A stretch of DNA of 64,000 bases from Bifidobacterium leontopitheci (GCF_009193355.1 NZ_WBVT01000003.1:78490-142489), one strand, 5' to 3'; numbered from the stretch's first letter, positions 1 to 12,280 are shown. A program made the numbers and translations. The notes: generated from the sequence alone by a model not told the origin.

Positions 1-390
1 ATGAAGATGGAGTTCGAGACGGTGGACAACCGCAACCTCCAGTACTCCTACGAGGACGGCGACAACTTCGTCTTCATGGACATGACCACCTACGACCAGA
101 TCTACATCCCTAAGACGCTGCTTGGCGACCAGGCCAAGTTCCTGCTTGAGGGCACCGACTGCGTGGTGAGCTTCCACGACGGCACCCCGCTGTCCGTCGA
201 GCTGCCGGCGTCCGTGATCCTGACCATCACCCACACCGAGCCCGGCCTGCAGGGCAACCGCTCCAACGCCGGCACCAAGCCCGCCACCGTGGAGACCGGC
301 GCCGAGATCCAGGTGCCGCTGTTCATCGGCGAAGGCGAGAAGGTCAAGGTCGATACGCGTGACGGCTCCTACCTCGGCCGTGAGAACTGA
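1..390 (+). CDS. efp: Elongation factor P, C-terminal part (cut by window edge)
   Basis: This is the C-terminal two thirds of elongation factor P, which helps ribosomes form peptide bonds at proline stretches. The 129 visible residues carry the two C-terminal OB-fold domains; the segments [15 protein letters not shown] and [28 protein letters not shown] are typical of the family, the second ending in the conserved DTRxGxYxxR. EF-P is normally about 187 residues, so roughly 58 N-terminal residues, with the KOW domain and its modified tip, lie before base 1. The ATG at base 1 is an internal methionine, not the start. nusB follows after 21 nt on the same strand, suggesting cotranscription. Confidence 0.95.
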   Translation: MKMEFETVDNRNLQYSYEDGDNFVFMDMTTYDQIYIPKTLLGDQAKFLLEGTDCVVSFHDGTPLSVELPASVILTITHTEPGLQGNRSNAGTKPATVETGAEIQVPLFIGEGEKVKVDTRDGSYLGREN

Positions 391-411
391 GAGTAAGGAC
401 ACCAAGCTTCC

Positions 412-1074
412 ATGGCACGTTCCACCGCTCGCAAAAGGGCTCTGAACACCTTGTATGAAGCGGACGAGAAGGGACAGGACTTCCTGTCCCTTCTTGCTGA
501 GCGCATCAAGCAGCCCGGCGCTCAGACGCCGCTTCCCGACTATGCCATCGAAATCGTGCGCGGCGTCGCAGACCATCGTCGCGAGATTGACCGTATGCTC
601 AATGATCACTCCACTGGGTGGAAGGTCTGGCGTATGGCCGTCGTGGATCGCAACATCCTGCGCATCGCGGCGTGGGAGATCATCTACAACGACGACGTGC
701 CCGACCGCGTCGCCATCGACGAGGCCCTTGATCTGGCCAAGCTGCTGAGCGATGAGCATTCGCTGGCCTTCATCCATGGTCTGCTCAGCGCGATCAGCGA
801 TGACGACGAGGCCCGTACCCAGCTGCGCAGGACGGCTGACGCGAACGGCCAGGACGATGCCTCGCATCAGGACGGCGAGTCCCATGAAGACACCGAGGAC
901 AAGCCGGTTGCGACGGACGCTGCCGATTCGGCCGGCGCTGATTCCGCCGACGATGACGGTGCCGTCGACTTCGAGGACATGAGCTTCGATGATGTTTCCG
1001 TGGACGATGCCCATGTGAACGACGCCCCTGCGGACGACGCGGCGGCGAACGACGGCGAGTCCGTAGACAAATAA
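412..1074 (+). CDS. nusB: Transcription antitermination factor NusB with acidic C-terminal tail
   Basis: NusB binds the boxA element with NusE (ribosomal protein S10) and supports antitermination at rRNA operons. The NusB fold covers about residues 4-130: it opens with ARSTARKRALNTLYEAD, and DRNILRIAAWEI and PDRVAIDEALDLAKLLS are family signatures. The protein is 220 residues, against about 140 for a usual NusB. The extra 75 or so residues are an Asp-rich low-complexity tail with repeated DDxxxxDDA spacing, probably disordered; its role is unknown. It sits between efp and carA, the common actinobacterial order. A weak TAAGGAC lies upstream of the ATG. Confidence 0.95.
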   Translation: MARSTARKRALNTLYEADEKGQDFLSLLAERIKQPGAQTPLPDYAIEIVRGVADHRREIDRMLNDHSTGWKVWRMAVVDRNILRIAAWEIIYNDDVPDRVAIDEALDLAKLLSDEHSLAFIHGLLSAISDDDEARTQLRRTADANGQDDASHQDGESHEDTEDKPVATDAADSAGADSADDDGAVDFEDMSFDDVSVDDAHVNDAPADDAAANDGESVDK

Positions 1075-1161
1075 AGTGAAACCACCATGCCGGGCGGCGG
1101 GGAGCGTCCCCGCCGACGGTTATGGTTGGTACGAATATCCCAAGATTATAAGGGGGTTTTG

Positions 1162-2371
1162 GTGAACCAGATTGATTCCGAAGCCGTGAGTTTCTCCCCT
1201 GATGATGCCGTTCTTGTTCTCGAGGACGGGCAAGTGTATGTGGGTGAGCCTTACGGCGCGGTCGGCAGGACCACTGGCGAGATCGTGTTCGCGACCGGCA
1301 TGACCGGTTACCAGGAGACATTGACCGATCCCAGCTATGATCGGCAGATCGTCGTGCAGACGTTCCCGCACATCGGGGACACGGGAATCAACGAGGAGGA
1401 TCCGGAATCCTCCCGTATCTGGGTCGCCGGATACGTGGTTCGCGACCCCAGCCCGACCGTCAGCAACTGGCGTGCGACCGGCAGCCTTGACGACGATCTG
1501 GTACGCGAGGGCATCGTCGGCATCAGCCGCATCGACACCCGAAAGCTGGTGCGTCACCTGCGTTCGGCAGGCGTCATGCGCGCCGGTATCTTCTCCGGCG
1601 ATGTGCTCAAGGACGAGCAGGGCCGCATCCGCAGTATCGACTCGCTGATCGACGAGGTCAAGGCCACCCCGCAGATGAAGGGACTGAGCCTGTATGACGA
1701 GGTCAGCACCAAGCAGGCATACACCATCGAGCCGTGCGGCGAGTTCGCAGGCAAGGAACCGCTGTTCACCGTCGCCGCCGTCGATCTCGGCATCAAGGCC
1801 ATGACGCCTCATCGCATGGCCGAGCGTGGCTGCCGCGTGCACGTCGTGCCCTCGACCATCACGTTCGACGAGCTGCAGGCGCTCAACCCGGACGGCGTGT
1901 TCTTCTCCAACGGCCCGGGCGACCCCGAGCAGGCCGACCCCGAAGTCGAACTGCTGCGCAAGGTGCTCGACGCCGGATACCCGTTCTTCGGCATCTGCTT
2001 CGGTAACCAGCTGCTCGGCCGCGCGCTCGGCTTCGGCACCTACAAGCTGAAGTTCGGTCACCGTGGCATCAACCAGCCCGTCAAGGACCTCACCACCGGC
2101 AAGGTCGAAGTCACCGCGCACAACCACGGCTTCGCGGTCGACGCGCCAATCGGCGAGACCGTGGTCTCCCCGTTCGACTCCGGCCGCTACGGCAAGGTGT
2201 TCGTCTCGCATATCGACCTTAACGACAACGTGGTGGAGGGTCTGCAGTGCGTGGACATCCCCGCGTTCTCCGTCCAGTACCACCCCGAGGCGGCGGCCGG
2301 CCCTCACGACGCCGCCTATCTGTTCGACCGTTTCGTCGATCTGATGAACACGTCCAAGGAGGAACACCGCA

Positions 2372-2379
<8 letters not shown>
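1162..2379 (+). CDS. carA: Carbamoyl-phosphate synthase small (glutaminase) subunit
   Basis: CarA hydrolyses glutamine and channels ammonia to CarB for carbamoyl phosphate synthesis, feeding pyrimidine and arginine synthesis. The N-terminal CPSase small-chain domain fills about residues 1-150. The class I amidotransferase domain has the nucleophile Cys279 (FFGICFGNQ) and the His374/Glu376 pair (QYHPE). I chose the GTG at 1162 because an AGGGGG ribosome-binding site lies a few bases upstream and the family homology begins at [10 protein letters not shown]; an in-frame start at 1087 would add 25 residues of unrelated sequence. The last codons overlap the start of carB by 8 nt, so the two are translationally coupled. 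Confidence 0.95.
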
Positions 2380-5752
<3,373 letters not shown>

Positions 5753-5754
5753 CG

Positions 5755-7392
5755 ATGACACACCCCAGCAGTGATCAGGAACTTCAGGCCTTGCGATCGG
5801 ACTTCGGACTGCGGTTGAGCAGTTCGATGCAGAAATACGGTCCGTTGTGCGTGGGCATCGACCCACACCGGAAGATCCTCACCGACTGGGGATACAACGT
5901 CGACGCTGAGGGCGCTGAGCTGTTCTCGATGCGCATGCTGCAGGCCATGAGCGACCGTGCGGCTGCCGTCAAGTTCCAGGCGCCCATGTTCGAGCGCTAC
6001 GGATCCAAAGGATTCGCCGCGCTCGAACGCGTCCTGTATGCCGCGCGGCAGATGGGCATCATCACCATCGTCGACTGCCTGCACGGCGGTCTGTCCACCA
6101 CCATCTCCGCCATCGCGGACGCCTACTTCAAGCCCGGCGCGCCCATGCTCGCCGACGCCATCACCCTGTTGCCGTACTACGGCGCACGCTCGCTGCAGGG
6201 CCTGACCAACGAGGCCCTCAACAACGGCCGTGGCGTCTTCATCGCATCGCTCACCTCAAATTCCGAGGGCGCGAGCATGCAGACCGCCATCCGCCAGACC
6301 GGCGACTTCAAGGGCAAGACCGTGGCGTACGGCATCGCCAGCACCGCGCAGAAGTTCAATGATGGCGTCAGCGGCATGGGCTCCGTGGGCCTCATCATCG
6401 GCGCCACCATCGGCCAGTGGATCGCCGACAGCGGCGTCGACCCCGCCAAGTTCACGGGGCCGATCCTGTCGCCGGGATACGGCTGGCAGGGCGCCGAGGC
6501 CAAGGACCTCAAGACCGTGTTCAAAGGCACCAAGGGCAATGTGCTCGTCACCGTGTCGCGGTTCATCGCCGCGCACGGCCCCGACATCTCGGCGCTCTCG
6601 CAGGCCACCGAAGCCATTGCCATTGACGTGCGCCAGGCATTGTACGAGGCCATGAAAGAAGGCGAAGACAAGGAGAAGGACGGCATGGGAACCATCCGAA
6701 AGTCCGGCACGACGGCGGCAAGCCACGATCATGACAACAAGACCGGTGTGCAGGTGTCCGAATCCGGTGCGGCCGGTGCCGAAGAGACCGCCGCTCCTGC
6801 GGACAAGACGCCGAAGAAGCGTCTCGTCGTGCTCACCGGACCGGCGGGAGTCGGCAAGGGGACCGTGGAGAACGCCCTGCGCAAGAAGCATCCCGGCGTC
6901 TGGGTCTCGGTTTCGGCAACCACCCGAAAGCCCCGCCCCGGCGAGGTGAACGGCGTCAACTACTGGTTCCTTGACGATCAGCAGTTCTCGGCCAAGGAGA
7001 AGGACGGCGAATTCCTGGAGACCGCGGTCGTCCACGGACTGGCCCGATACGGTACGCTCATCAAGCCTGTGCAGGAGCATCTTGCCGAAGGCATCCCCAC
7101 CGTGCTGGAGATCGACCTGCAGGGAGCGCGGCGCGTCAAGCAGCGTGCCGCCGAGCTTGGACTCGAAGTGGTGTATGTCTTCATCGCGCCTCCCAGCTTC
7201 GACGAGCTCGTCCGCCGTCTGAAGGGACGCGGCACCGAATCCGCCGAGGAGGTGGCCAAGCGCCTGGAGACCGCCAAGGTCGAGCTCGCCGCCGAAAACG
7301 AGTTCGACGTCACCATCGTCAACGACGATGTCAACAGGGCTTCGGAAGAGCTGTGGGGCATCATCGCCAAGGAGTACGGCATCACTGAGTGA
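5755..7392 (+). CDS. pyrF/gmk: Fusion: orotidine 5'-phosphate decarboxylase + guanylate kinase
   Basis: One 545-residue frame joins two enzymes. Residues 1-300 or so are a type 2 OMP decarboxylase (OMP to UMP), with CVGIDPH near residue 28, Lys73 in the AVKFQAPMFERYG core and an intact C-terminal barrel. A charged, His/Ala-rich linker spans about 303-352. Residues 355-545 are guanylate kinase (GMP to GDP), with the P-loop GPAGVGKGT at 362-370, SVSATTRKPRPGEVNGVNYWF for GMP binding and a normal C-terminus. There is no stop between the halves. An in-frame ATG at 6685 (codon 311) has AAGGAG 9 nt upstream, so a separate Gmk of 235 residues might also be made. The gene follows carB by 2 nt. Confidence 0.93.
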   Translation: MTHPSSDQELQALRSDFGLRLSSSMQKYGPLCVGIDPHRKILTDWGYNVDAEGAELFSMRMLQAMSDRAAAVKFQAPMFERYGSKGFAALERVLYAARQMGIITIVDCLHGGLSTTISAIADAYFKPGAPMLADAITLLPYYGARSLQGLTNEALNNGRGVFIASLTSNSEGASMQTAIRQTGDFKGKTVAYGIASTAQKFNDGVSGMGSVGLIIGATIGQWIADSGVDPAKFTGPILSPGYGWQGAEAKDLKTVFKGTKGNVLVTVSRFIAAHGPDISALSQATEAIAIDVRQALYEAMKEGEDKEKDGMGTIRKSGTTAASHDHDNKTGVQVSESGAAGAEETAAPADKTPKKRLVVLTGPAGVGKGTVENALRKKHPGVWVSVSATTRKPRPGEVNGVNYWFLDDQQFSAKEKDGEFLETAVVHGLARYGTLIKPVQEHLAEGIPTVLEIDLQGARRVKQRAAELGLEVVYVFIAPPSFDELVRRLKGRGTESAEEVAKRLETAKVELAAENEFDVTIVNDDVNRASEELWGIIAKEYGITE

Positions 7393-7433
7393 CGACAGGC
7401 CGACGGTGATTGCCGCTGACCATATACGCGCGT

Positions 7434-7478
7434 GGCCGGTGAACGGAGTGCCCGAGAGGGCGGTTCCGTTCGCCGGCC
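7434..7478. terminator. Hairpin between convergent genes
   Basis: A 14-bp stem (GGCCGGTGAACGGA at 7434-7447 with its complement at 7465-7478, one G-U pair) has a 17-nt loop. It lies between the converging ends of pyrF/gmk and the DUF262 gene. No clear T-tract follows, so Rho-independent function is only likely. Confidence 0.5.
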
Positions 7479-7532
7479 ATTGTCATATGTCAGCCATGCT
7501 GAGGCGTCATCCGGCGTCAGCGTCCTGCGATA

Positions 7533-9632
7533 TCAGCGTCCCAGCAGACGGTACCGTTTCCAGATGTCGCTGAGCTTTTCCCCGTTCGACGTGCGTCTCC
7601 ACACGTCAAGACCGGCGCTGTGACCGCCTGCGGCTCGCGCAGCGGCGGTCGGCGTCGTGTATTCTGAACCGTCCTCGAGACGGAAACGTCCGTCCTGCGT
7701 CACGGTGACCGTCCACCGCTCGCCCTTGCGCGGGCGTTCCCAGACCAGGGTCTCCCCGGGAATCAGCAGTCCGGCGGCGACCACTTGCCTGATGGTGACG
7801 CGCTGGGATCCGCGCGACGGTTTGGCGGCGTCGACAGCCAAACGTTCCGGTGTGTTATCAGTCAGGTCCCGATGATTCTCGTCATACCGGATGTCCCAGT
7901 AATCGGCGAGCAGCCGTATGGTCTCGGCCTGACGGTGTTCGACCATCTGCGGCGTGCACGCGTTGAAATCCTGCAACTGGCTGGTCAGCGGGAACCGGCG
8001 CGAGTCGGCGCGTAGCAGCAGGCGGTTACGCCGGCGGATATAGTCGTCAAGATTGTTCAGCTGCTCGTCGTTTCCCTGGGCGAGCGCCATGTTGCCCAGC
8101 CGGTACATCCAGTAATCGTGCGCGTCATCATCCCAGCCGGCGAACGAGGAGGCCGCATAGTTGGCGAGTGGCATGATGGGCAGGGCGCTGAGCGAACGCG
8201 GCCGGGGGATGCGCGCCCCGGCGAGCTGCTCGTTGGCGCGGATCAGCAGCAGCCGGATGAGCTCCGGATCGCCCTGCATCTCACCGTGCAGACGCACCAA
8301 GGCACCGGCGCGATCATCGGCGGATACGCTCAGGCCGCGCACCAGATGCACGGGGAATCCCTTGTCAAGATCACGGATTGCGCTTGCCGCATGGCCACGG
8401 CGAATCATGGCATTGCGACGGTTCAGCGTATCCATGCCGGTCACGCGCTCCAGCAGCCGCAGGATGTCGTCAAGCCGCTGACGGTCGTGAGGCTCCAGGG
8501 CATCGGCCGCGCTCTGCCCGGGCCGTGCCGAATGCGATCCACGGCGTTGGAACACCGAGTCGGCGTCGCCGAGGCTGCGGTAGGAGTGGACGAGCGCCCA
8601 CATCGCGACGGGACGCCATTCGTCATGACGATAATCGCACAACGATTCAAGACGTCCGCGAACGGTATCCGGAAGCACGGTGTCGGACGGGCGGTCGATG
8701 ATCCGCCATGCCATGGCGTACGGGGCGAGTACGCCGTCGATGAACGATTCGATGCTGTGCCGGTCGATATACGACTGCAGGCATCCGGTGAGAAAGTCCT
8801 CGATGAGACGCCCCGTCGCCGGCGTATGCGTGAGGATGAGATGCAGATAGGAGAAGAAGTCCTCGATCCTCGACGCGTCATCGCCGAGCGGATCCATGAT
8901 GTCGTCCCAGCGGGCCGAATACAGGTCGGCCGCGGCGGGGGAGAGGCCTGATATCGCCTTCGCCTTGAACACGTCGGACGGGGTGAGTGGCAGTCCGCGC
9001 ATGTTCATCACGTCGAAGATGCGATGCGCGCCGTCCAGATCGTCCGTGGTCACGATGACCAGCGTGACCATGTTCACCACATAGGAGGCGAAGCGGCGAC
9101 GCTCCTCTTCGCTCATCAGCGAAAGCGTATCGTAGGCTTGGCGGGTGTTCGCGCGGATGTTGCGCTGGGCGTTCGAGGCGCAGTCCTCGTCCGACATGTC
9201 GAACAGGGCCTCGAGATTGCCTTCCTGCACGTATTCACGGAAGAATGCCGCGTCGCGCTCGCGTAGGGCGAGCCTGGGCTGGGCGATGATGCCGCGCAGC
9301 TTGTCTCCGGGTTCGACGATCAGCGCGTCGAGCAGTTTCATCCATTCCTCGTCATGCTCGAGGTCGCGCAGCGCGGCGATGATGATCGACAGCGAGACCA
9401 GCCGTTGCTGGCCGTCGATGACCGAATAGCGGCATTCCCCCTCGCGCACCAGGATCAGCGACCCGAGGAAGTATGGGGTCTCCGGCGACTGGCAGGCGTC
9501 CTGCAGGTCGGTGATGAGCTGCAGGATGTTCTCCCGCTTCCAGATGTATGCGCGCTGGAACGATGGGATGGACAGCTGATAATCCGGTGTGAACACCTTG
9601 CCCAAAGGTTTTTCCGTCGCGTCGATCGCCAT
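7533..9632 (-). CDS. DUF262/DUF1524-like (GmrSD-type) protein with C-terminal RAMA domain
   Basis: This 699-residue protein resembles GmrS/GmrD-type modification-dependent restriction proteins. The DUF262 domain is complete: IPSFQRAYIW near residue 25, YFLGSLIL, and the nucleotide-binding DGQQR at 73-77. The middle resembles DUF1524, including RLGNMAL, but the expected HIMP-like catalytic motif reads PIMP at 485-488, so the His of the nuclease centre appears to be replaced by Pro. About residues 608-685 (VVAAGLLIPGETLVW, DGSEYTTPTAAARAAGG) match the RAMA fold, which is predicted to read modified DNA bases. I chose the ATG at 9632 because AAGGAGGG lies just upstream; earlier in-frame starts add only low-complexity sequence. 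It is a stand-alone gene, probably in phage or foreign-DNA defence. The family calls are from recognition, not a search. Confidence 0.8.
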   Translation of the reverse strand: MAIDATEKPLGKVFTPDYQLSIPSFQRAYIWKRENILQLITDLQDACQSPETPYFLGSLILVREGECRYSVIDGQQRLVSLSIIIAALRDLEHDEEWMKLLDALIVEPGDKLRGIIAQPRLALRERDAAFFREYVQEGNLEALFDMSDEDCASNAQRNIRANTRQAYDTLSLMSEEERRRFASYVVNMVTLVIVTTDDLDGAHRIFDVMNMRGLPLTPSDVFKAKAISGLSPAAADLYSARWDDIMDPLGDDASRIEDFFSYLHLILTHTPATGRLIEDFLTGCLQSYIDRHSIESFIDGVLAPYAMAWRIIDRPSDTVLPDTVRGRLESLCDYRHDEWRPVAMWALVHSYRSLGDADSVFQRRGSHSARPGQSAADALEPHDRQRLDDILRLLERVTGMDTLNRRNAMIRRGHAASAIRDLDKGFPVHLVRGLSVSADDRAGALVRLHGEMQGDPELIRLLLIRANEQLAGARIPRPRSLSALPIMPLANYAASSFAGWDDDAHDYWMYRLGNMALAQGNDEQLNNLDDYIRRRNRLLLRADSRRFPLTSQLQDFNACTPQMVEHRQAETIRLLADYWDIRYDENHRDLTDNTPERLAVDAAKPSRGSQRVTIRQVVAAGLLIPGETLVWERPRKGERWTVTVTQDGRFRLEDGSEYTTPTAAARAAGGHSAGLDVWRRTSNGEKLSDIWKRYRLLGR

Positions 9633-9764
9633 GATTCCCCCTCCTTTGGCCGTGCTTATCGTATTCAGCCTACCAGCTGGCTGGTATGGATGCAGATGTC
9701 GCCGGCATCCTTGTGCGGCGCGGCGCGACTGTGCTGTTGCCGGCGGATGCTGTTGCCGGGCTCC

Positions 9765-9820
9765 AATGATGCTGGGCGGCAATGATGCTGGGCGGCAATG
9801 ATGCTGGGCGGCAATGATGC
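9765..9820. repeat. 16-bp tandem repeat, 3.5 copies
   Basis: AATGATGCTGGGCGGC is repeated head to tail at 9765-9780, 9781-9796 and 9797-9812, followed by a half copy to 9820; all copies are identical. It lies upstream of the DUF262 gene (ATG at 9632) and downstream of the response-regulator gene. Function is unknown; it may be a slippage-prone repeat. Confidence 0.9.
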
Positions 9821-9887
9821 CCGGTGCCGGATGACCGGGAAGCGAACTGACTGCAGCCATCAGCCGGCTACTGGTGCCGGCTTGGGC

Positions 9888-10586
9888 TCAGTCGTCGGCC
9901 GGCGGCGCGATATCAGCCCGTTCGACCAGACGGGCCAGTTGGACGCGCCCCATGCTCAACTTGTCGGATGCGCTGGAAAGATGCGCTTTCGCCGTTCGCT
10001 CCGAGATGAACATCCTGCTCGCTATCTGCGCGTTGGTGAGGCCTTCCGCGGCGAGCAGCACGGCCTCGCGTTCCCGTGAAGGCAGGGAGTCGAGCAGGCT
10101 TCGCGCCTCGTCGCGCCGTGATGTGGGCTGCTGCCTGCTGATCGCGGCGATGAGCTGGCGTTGGCTGGTGGGATTGAACTGCGGCGTCCCGTCGCATACG
10201 CCGTTGATCCTTTCGATGATCTCCTCGGGGGAGTCCGTTTTCGATACGAATCCCTCAGCCCCTGCCTCGATGGCCCGTTCCACGGTGTGCTCCGGGTTCA
10301 GCGACGTCAGGATCAGCACGTGGGGAGCCTGAGGCAGCCTTCTCATCAGACGGGTCGTCTCGATGCCGTCGATGCCGGGCATGGCGATGTCCATCAGCAC
10401 GACGTCGGGGTGTTCCCGACTGGCCCTCTCGACCGCATCCCTTCCGCTGGTCGACGTGGACAAGACCTGAATCCGCTGCTGCGAATAGTCACGCAGAATC
10501 ATGCCCATGGCCTGACAGACCATGGGATCGTCGTCGATGATGCTCACGGTGATTGAAGGACGCGCCGTCACGGTGGAATCGCTCAC
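9888..10586 (-). CDS. LuxR/NarL-family response regulator
   Basis: This 232-residue DNA-binding response regulator pairs with the sensor kinase encoded just upstream on the same strand. The receiver domain (about 15-135) has the acidic pocket IIDDDP, the phosphoacceptor Asp66 in VVLMDIAMP, the conserved Thr in LILTSL and the Lys in FVSKTDS. The C-terminal HTH (about 165-225) carries LPSREREAVLLAAEGLTNAQIA and the recognition-helix region ISERTAKAHLSS. The GTG at 10586 starts 4 nt after the kinase stop codon; a longer frame upstream lies inside the kinase gene and is not credible. Target genes cannot be told from the window. Confidence 0.9.
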   Translation of the reverse strand: MSDSTVTARPSITVSIIDDDPMVCQAMGMILRDYSQQRIQVLSTSTSGRDAVERASREHPDVVLMDIAMPGIDGIETTRLMRRLPQAPHVLILTSLNPEHTVERAIEAGAEGFVSKTDSPEEIIERINGVCDGTPQFNPTSQRQLIAAISRQQPTSRRDEARSLLDSLPSREREAVLLAAEGLTNAQIASRMFISERTAKAHLSSASDKLSMGRVQLARLVERADIAPPADD

Positions 10587-10590
10587 GGGT

Positions 10591-11997
10591 TCATTGTACG
10601 CGCTCTGCCTCCGGTGTGGGATGCCGTGGCCTCCACGGCAGCCGTACGTCAAGGTGGAACAGCCGTCGGTCGTCGGTGCCGAACCGGCAGATGCCGCCGA
10701 CCGACTTCGCGCGCGCCTCAAGTCCGGTGAGCCCGTTGCCCGGCACAATCGCTGCCGACTGCATCGGGTTGCTGACATGCACATGCACCCCTTGCCCAGG
10801 ATCCGCATGCACCTCCAAGGACACCGGCTGGCCGGCGGCATGACGTCGGGCGTTCGTCAGCCCCTCCTGAATCGTGCGATACGCCACCTTGCCCGTATCC
10901 TCGTCCAGCATGGACAGCTGCTGCACGTCGATCCACGTGTTGAGCTGCGTGCCGGCGCTGCGGGCGTCCGCGCACAGCGCGTCCAACGATTCCCGGGTCA
11001 GTGACGTATCGCCATCCGGCTGGAGCTGCTCCCAGGCTTGCTGCGGGTGACGGAGCATGCCGATGATGGCGTGCGCCTCGTCAAGGGCGCCGGCGGCCTG
11101 ACGGCGGATCTCGTCGGCTTTCGCGGCGAGTTCCGTGATGCCGTCGCCGGATGGCCGGCCATGAACGGAACCATCATCGGCGTTGGCGCTCGCCTTGGCC
11201 AGCTTCTTTGCCTCGACCTGCAGGGCGCTCGCGTTCAGCGCGATGAGTGAGAGCGAATGTGCCAGCGTGTCATGGGCCTCCGCGGCGATGGCTTCGGCAA
11301 GACGCTTGTCGGAGAGGTCATGTTCGAGGTTCTCGGCATGACGGCTGATGGCCTGTGCGCGTTCGTCGGCCCTGATGAGCCTGGCGCGTGAACGGATGTA
11401 GAGGCCGATGAGCGTGGCGACGGCTACGGCTATCAGCTCCACGACGATCGCCGTCGCCGCAATCGTAGGTATGCCGGCAAGCACGATGAGCGGCTCTCCG
11501 TCGACACCGGTATGCGGTTTGGCGAATATCGCGGACTGCCACAACGAGGAGTCCGGCGTGCGCAGGACGTCGCGCAGCTGCGCCCATCCTCCGATGACGG
11601 CCGCGGCGCAGACCGCCCGTATGGTCCTCGCCGTATCGCTTCGCCGCGCCACCAGCGACGTCAACGCCATGAGCATCAGCAGCGGATCGTACGGGAACAC
11701 GAGTATGACCGCGCAGGAGGTCCAGAACACCGACTCGGGGTATTGCGAACGCAGCAGCAGCATGAAGGGGAATGCCAGCGACAGAAGCGTGCTGGCCGTC
11801 ATCCATACGAACATCGCGTTGTGGGGGTCGCTGACATAGCGCTGTGCCGCGTAGGATGTCTGGACCAGACACATGAACGATGCCAGCAGGATCATCACGG
11901 ACGTGCACCACATGCGCGTGCGCACCGGAACATCGTCCTCGTCAGCGGAAGAGGACGGATGCGCCGATGGCCATGTCTGCGGTGCGTGCTCGTTCAT
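10591..11997 (-). CDS. Two-component sensor histidine kinase (HisKA_3/NarL-type)
   Basis: This membrane sensor kinase has about 468 residues. Hydrophobic segments in the first 200 or so residues (MILLASFMCLVQTSY, TASTLLSLAFPFMLLL, SCAVILVFPYDPLLMLMAL and TIAATAIVVELIAVAVATLIG) anchor it. The HisKA_3 dimerisation domain holds the phosphoacceptor His242 in EAHDTLAHSLSLI, and a HATPase_c domain follows, with YRTIQEGLTNARRHA as N-box and GNGLTGLEARAKSVGG as G-box. The start at 11997 is preceded by TACAGT 6 nt upstream and no Shine-Dalgarno, which suggests a leaderless mRNA. The response regulator follows in the same operon. The signal sensed is not evident. Confidence 0.9.
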   Translation of the reverse strand: MNEHAPQTWPSAHPSSSADEDDVPVRTRMWCTSVMILLASFMCLVQTSYAAQRYVSDPHNAMFVWMTASTLLSLAFPFMLLLRSQYPESVFWTSCAVILVFPYDPLLMLMALTSLVARRSDTARTIRAVCAAAVIGGWAQLRDVLRTPDSSLWQSAIFAKPHTGVDGEPLIVLAGIPTIAATAIVVELIAVAVATLIGLYIRSRARLIRADERAQAISRHAENLEHDLSDKRLAEAIAAEAHDTLAHSLSLIALNASALQVEAKKLAKASANADDGSVHGRPSGDGITELAAKADEIRRQAAGALDEAHAIIGMLRHPQQAWEQLQPDGDTSLTRESLDALCADARSAGTQLNTWIDVQQLSMLDEDTGKVAYRTIQEGLTNARRHAAGQPVSLEVHADPGQGVHVHVSNPMQSAAIVPGNGLTGLEARAKSVGGICRFGTDDRRLFHLDVRLPWRPRHPTPEAERVQ

Positions 11998-12003
11998 GCA
12001 TCC

Positions 12004-12009
12004 ACTGTA
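12004..12009 (-). promoter_or_regulatory. Putative -10 box for leaderless kinase mRNA
   Basis: TACAGT on the minus strand ends 6 nt before the ATG at 11997, with no Shine-Dalgarno between, so transcription would start at or next to the start codon. Confidence 0.45.
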
Positions 12010-12202
12010 CGTCGCCGAACCTTCGTCCGCCATTGGACCGGCGGACATCACGCATTGCCCGAACGTGCATCACGAAATGGCCATTCGTCCACTGACGCAT
12101 CCTGCCGTCGTTCACTACCGTAGACATCACGTCCTCCATCATGCCGGACCATAGGTGCCCGGCAACTTGAGAACGGCAGCATGGAGGCCGACAACATGAA
12201 GC

Positions 12203-12240
12203 ATGACGTCATAGCAACGACGTCATAGCAACGACGTCAT
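12203..12240. promoter_or_regulatory. Tandem GACGTCAT elements, possible operator
   Basis: GACGTCATAGCAAC occurs twice in tandem (12205-12218 and 12219-12232), followed by a third GACGTCAT (12233-12240). The GACGTC cores are palindromic and exactly 14 bp apart, and the first is extended to ATGACGTCAT. The array ends 40 nt before the DUF5067 start. It could be a set of regulator sites or a simple repeat. Confidence 0.5.
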
Positions 12241-12280
12241 GAAGAACATGACCGCGCAGCAGAGAAAGAAGGAGCATTCG

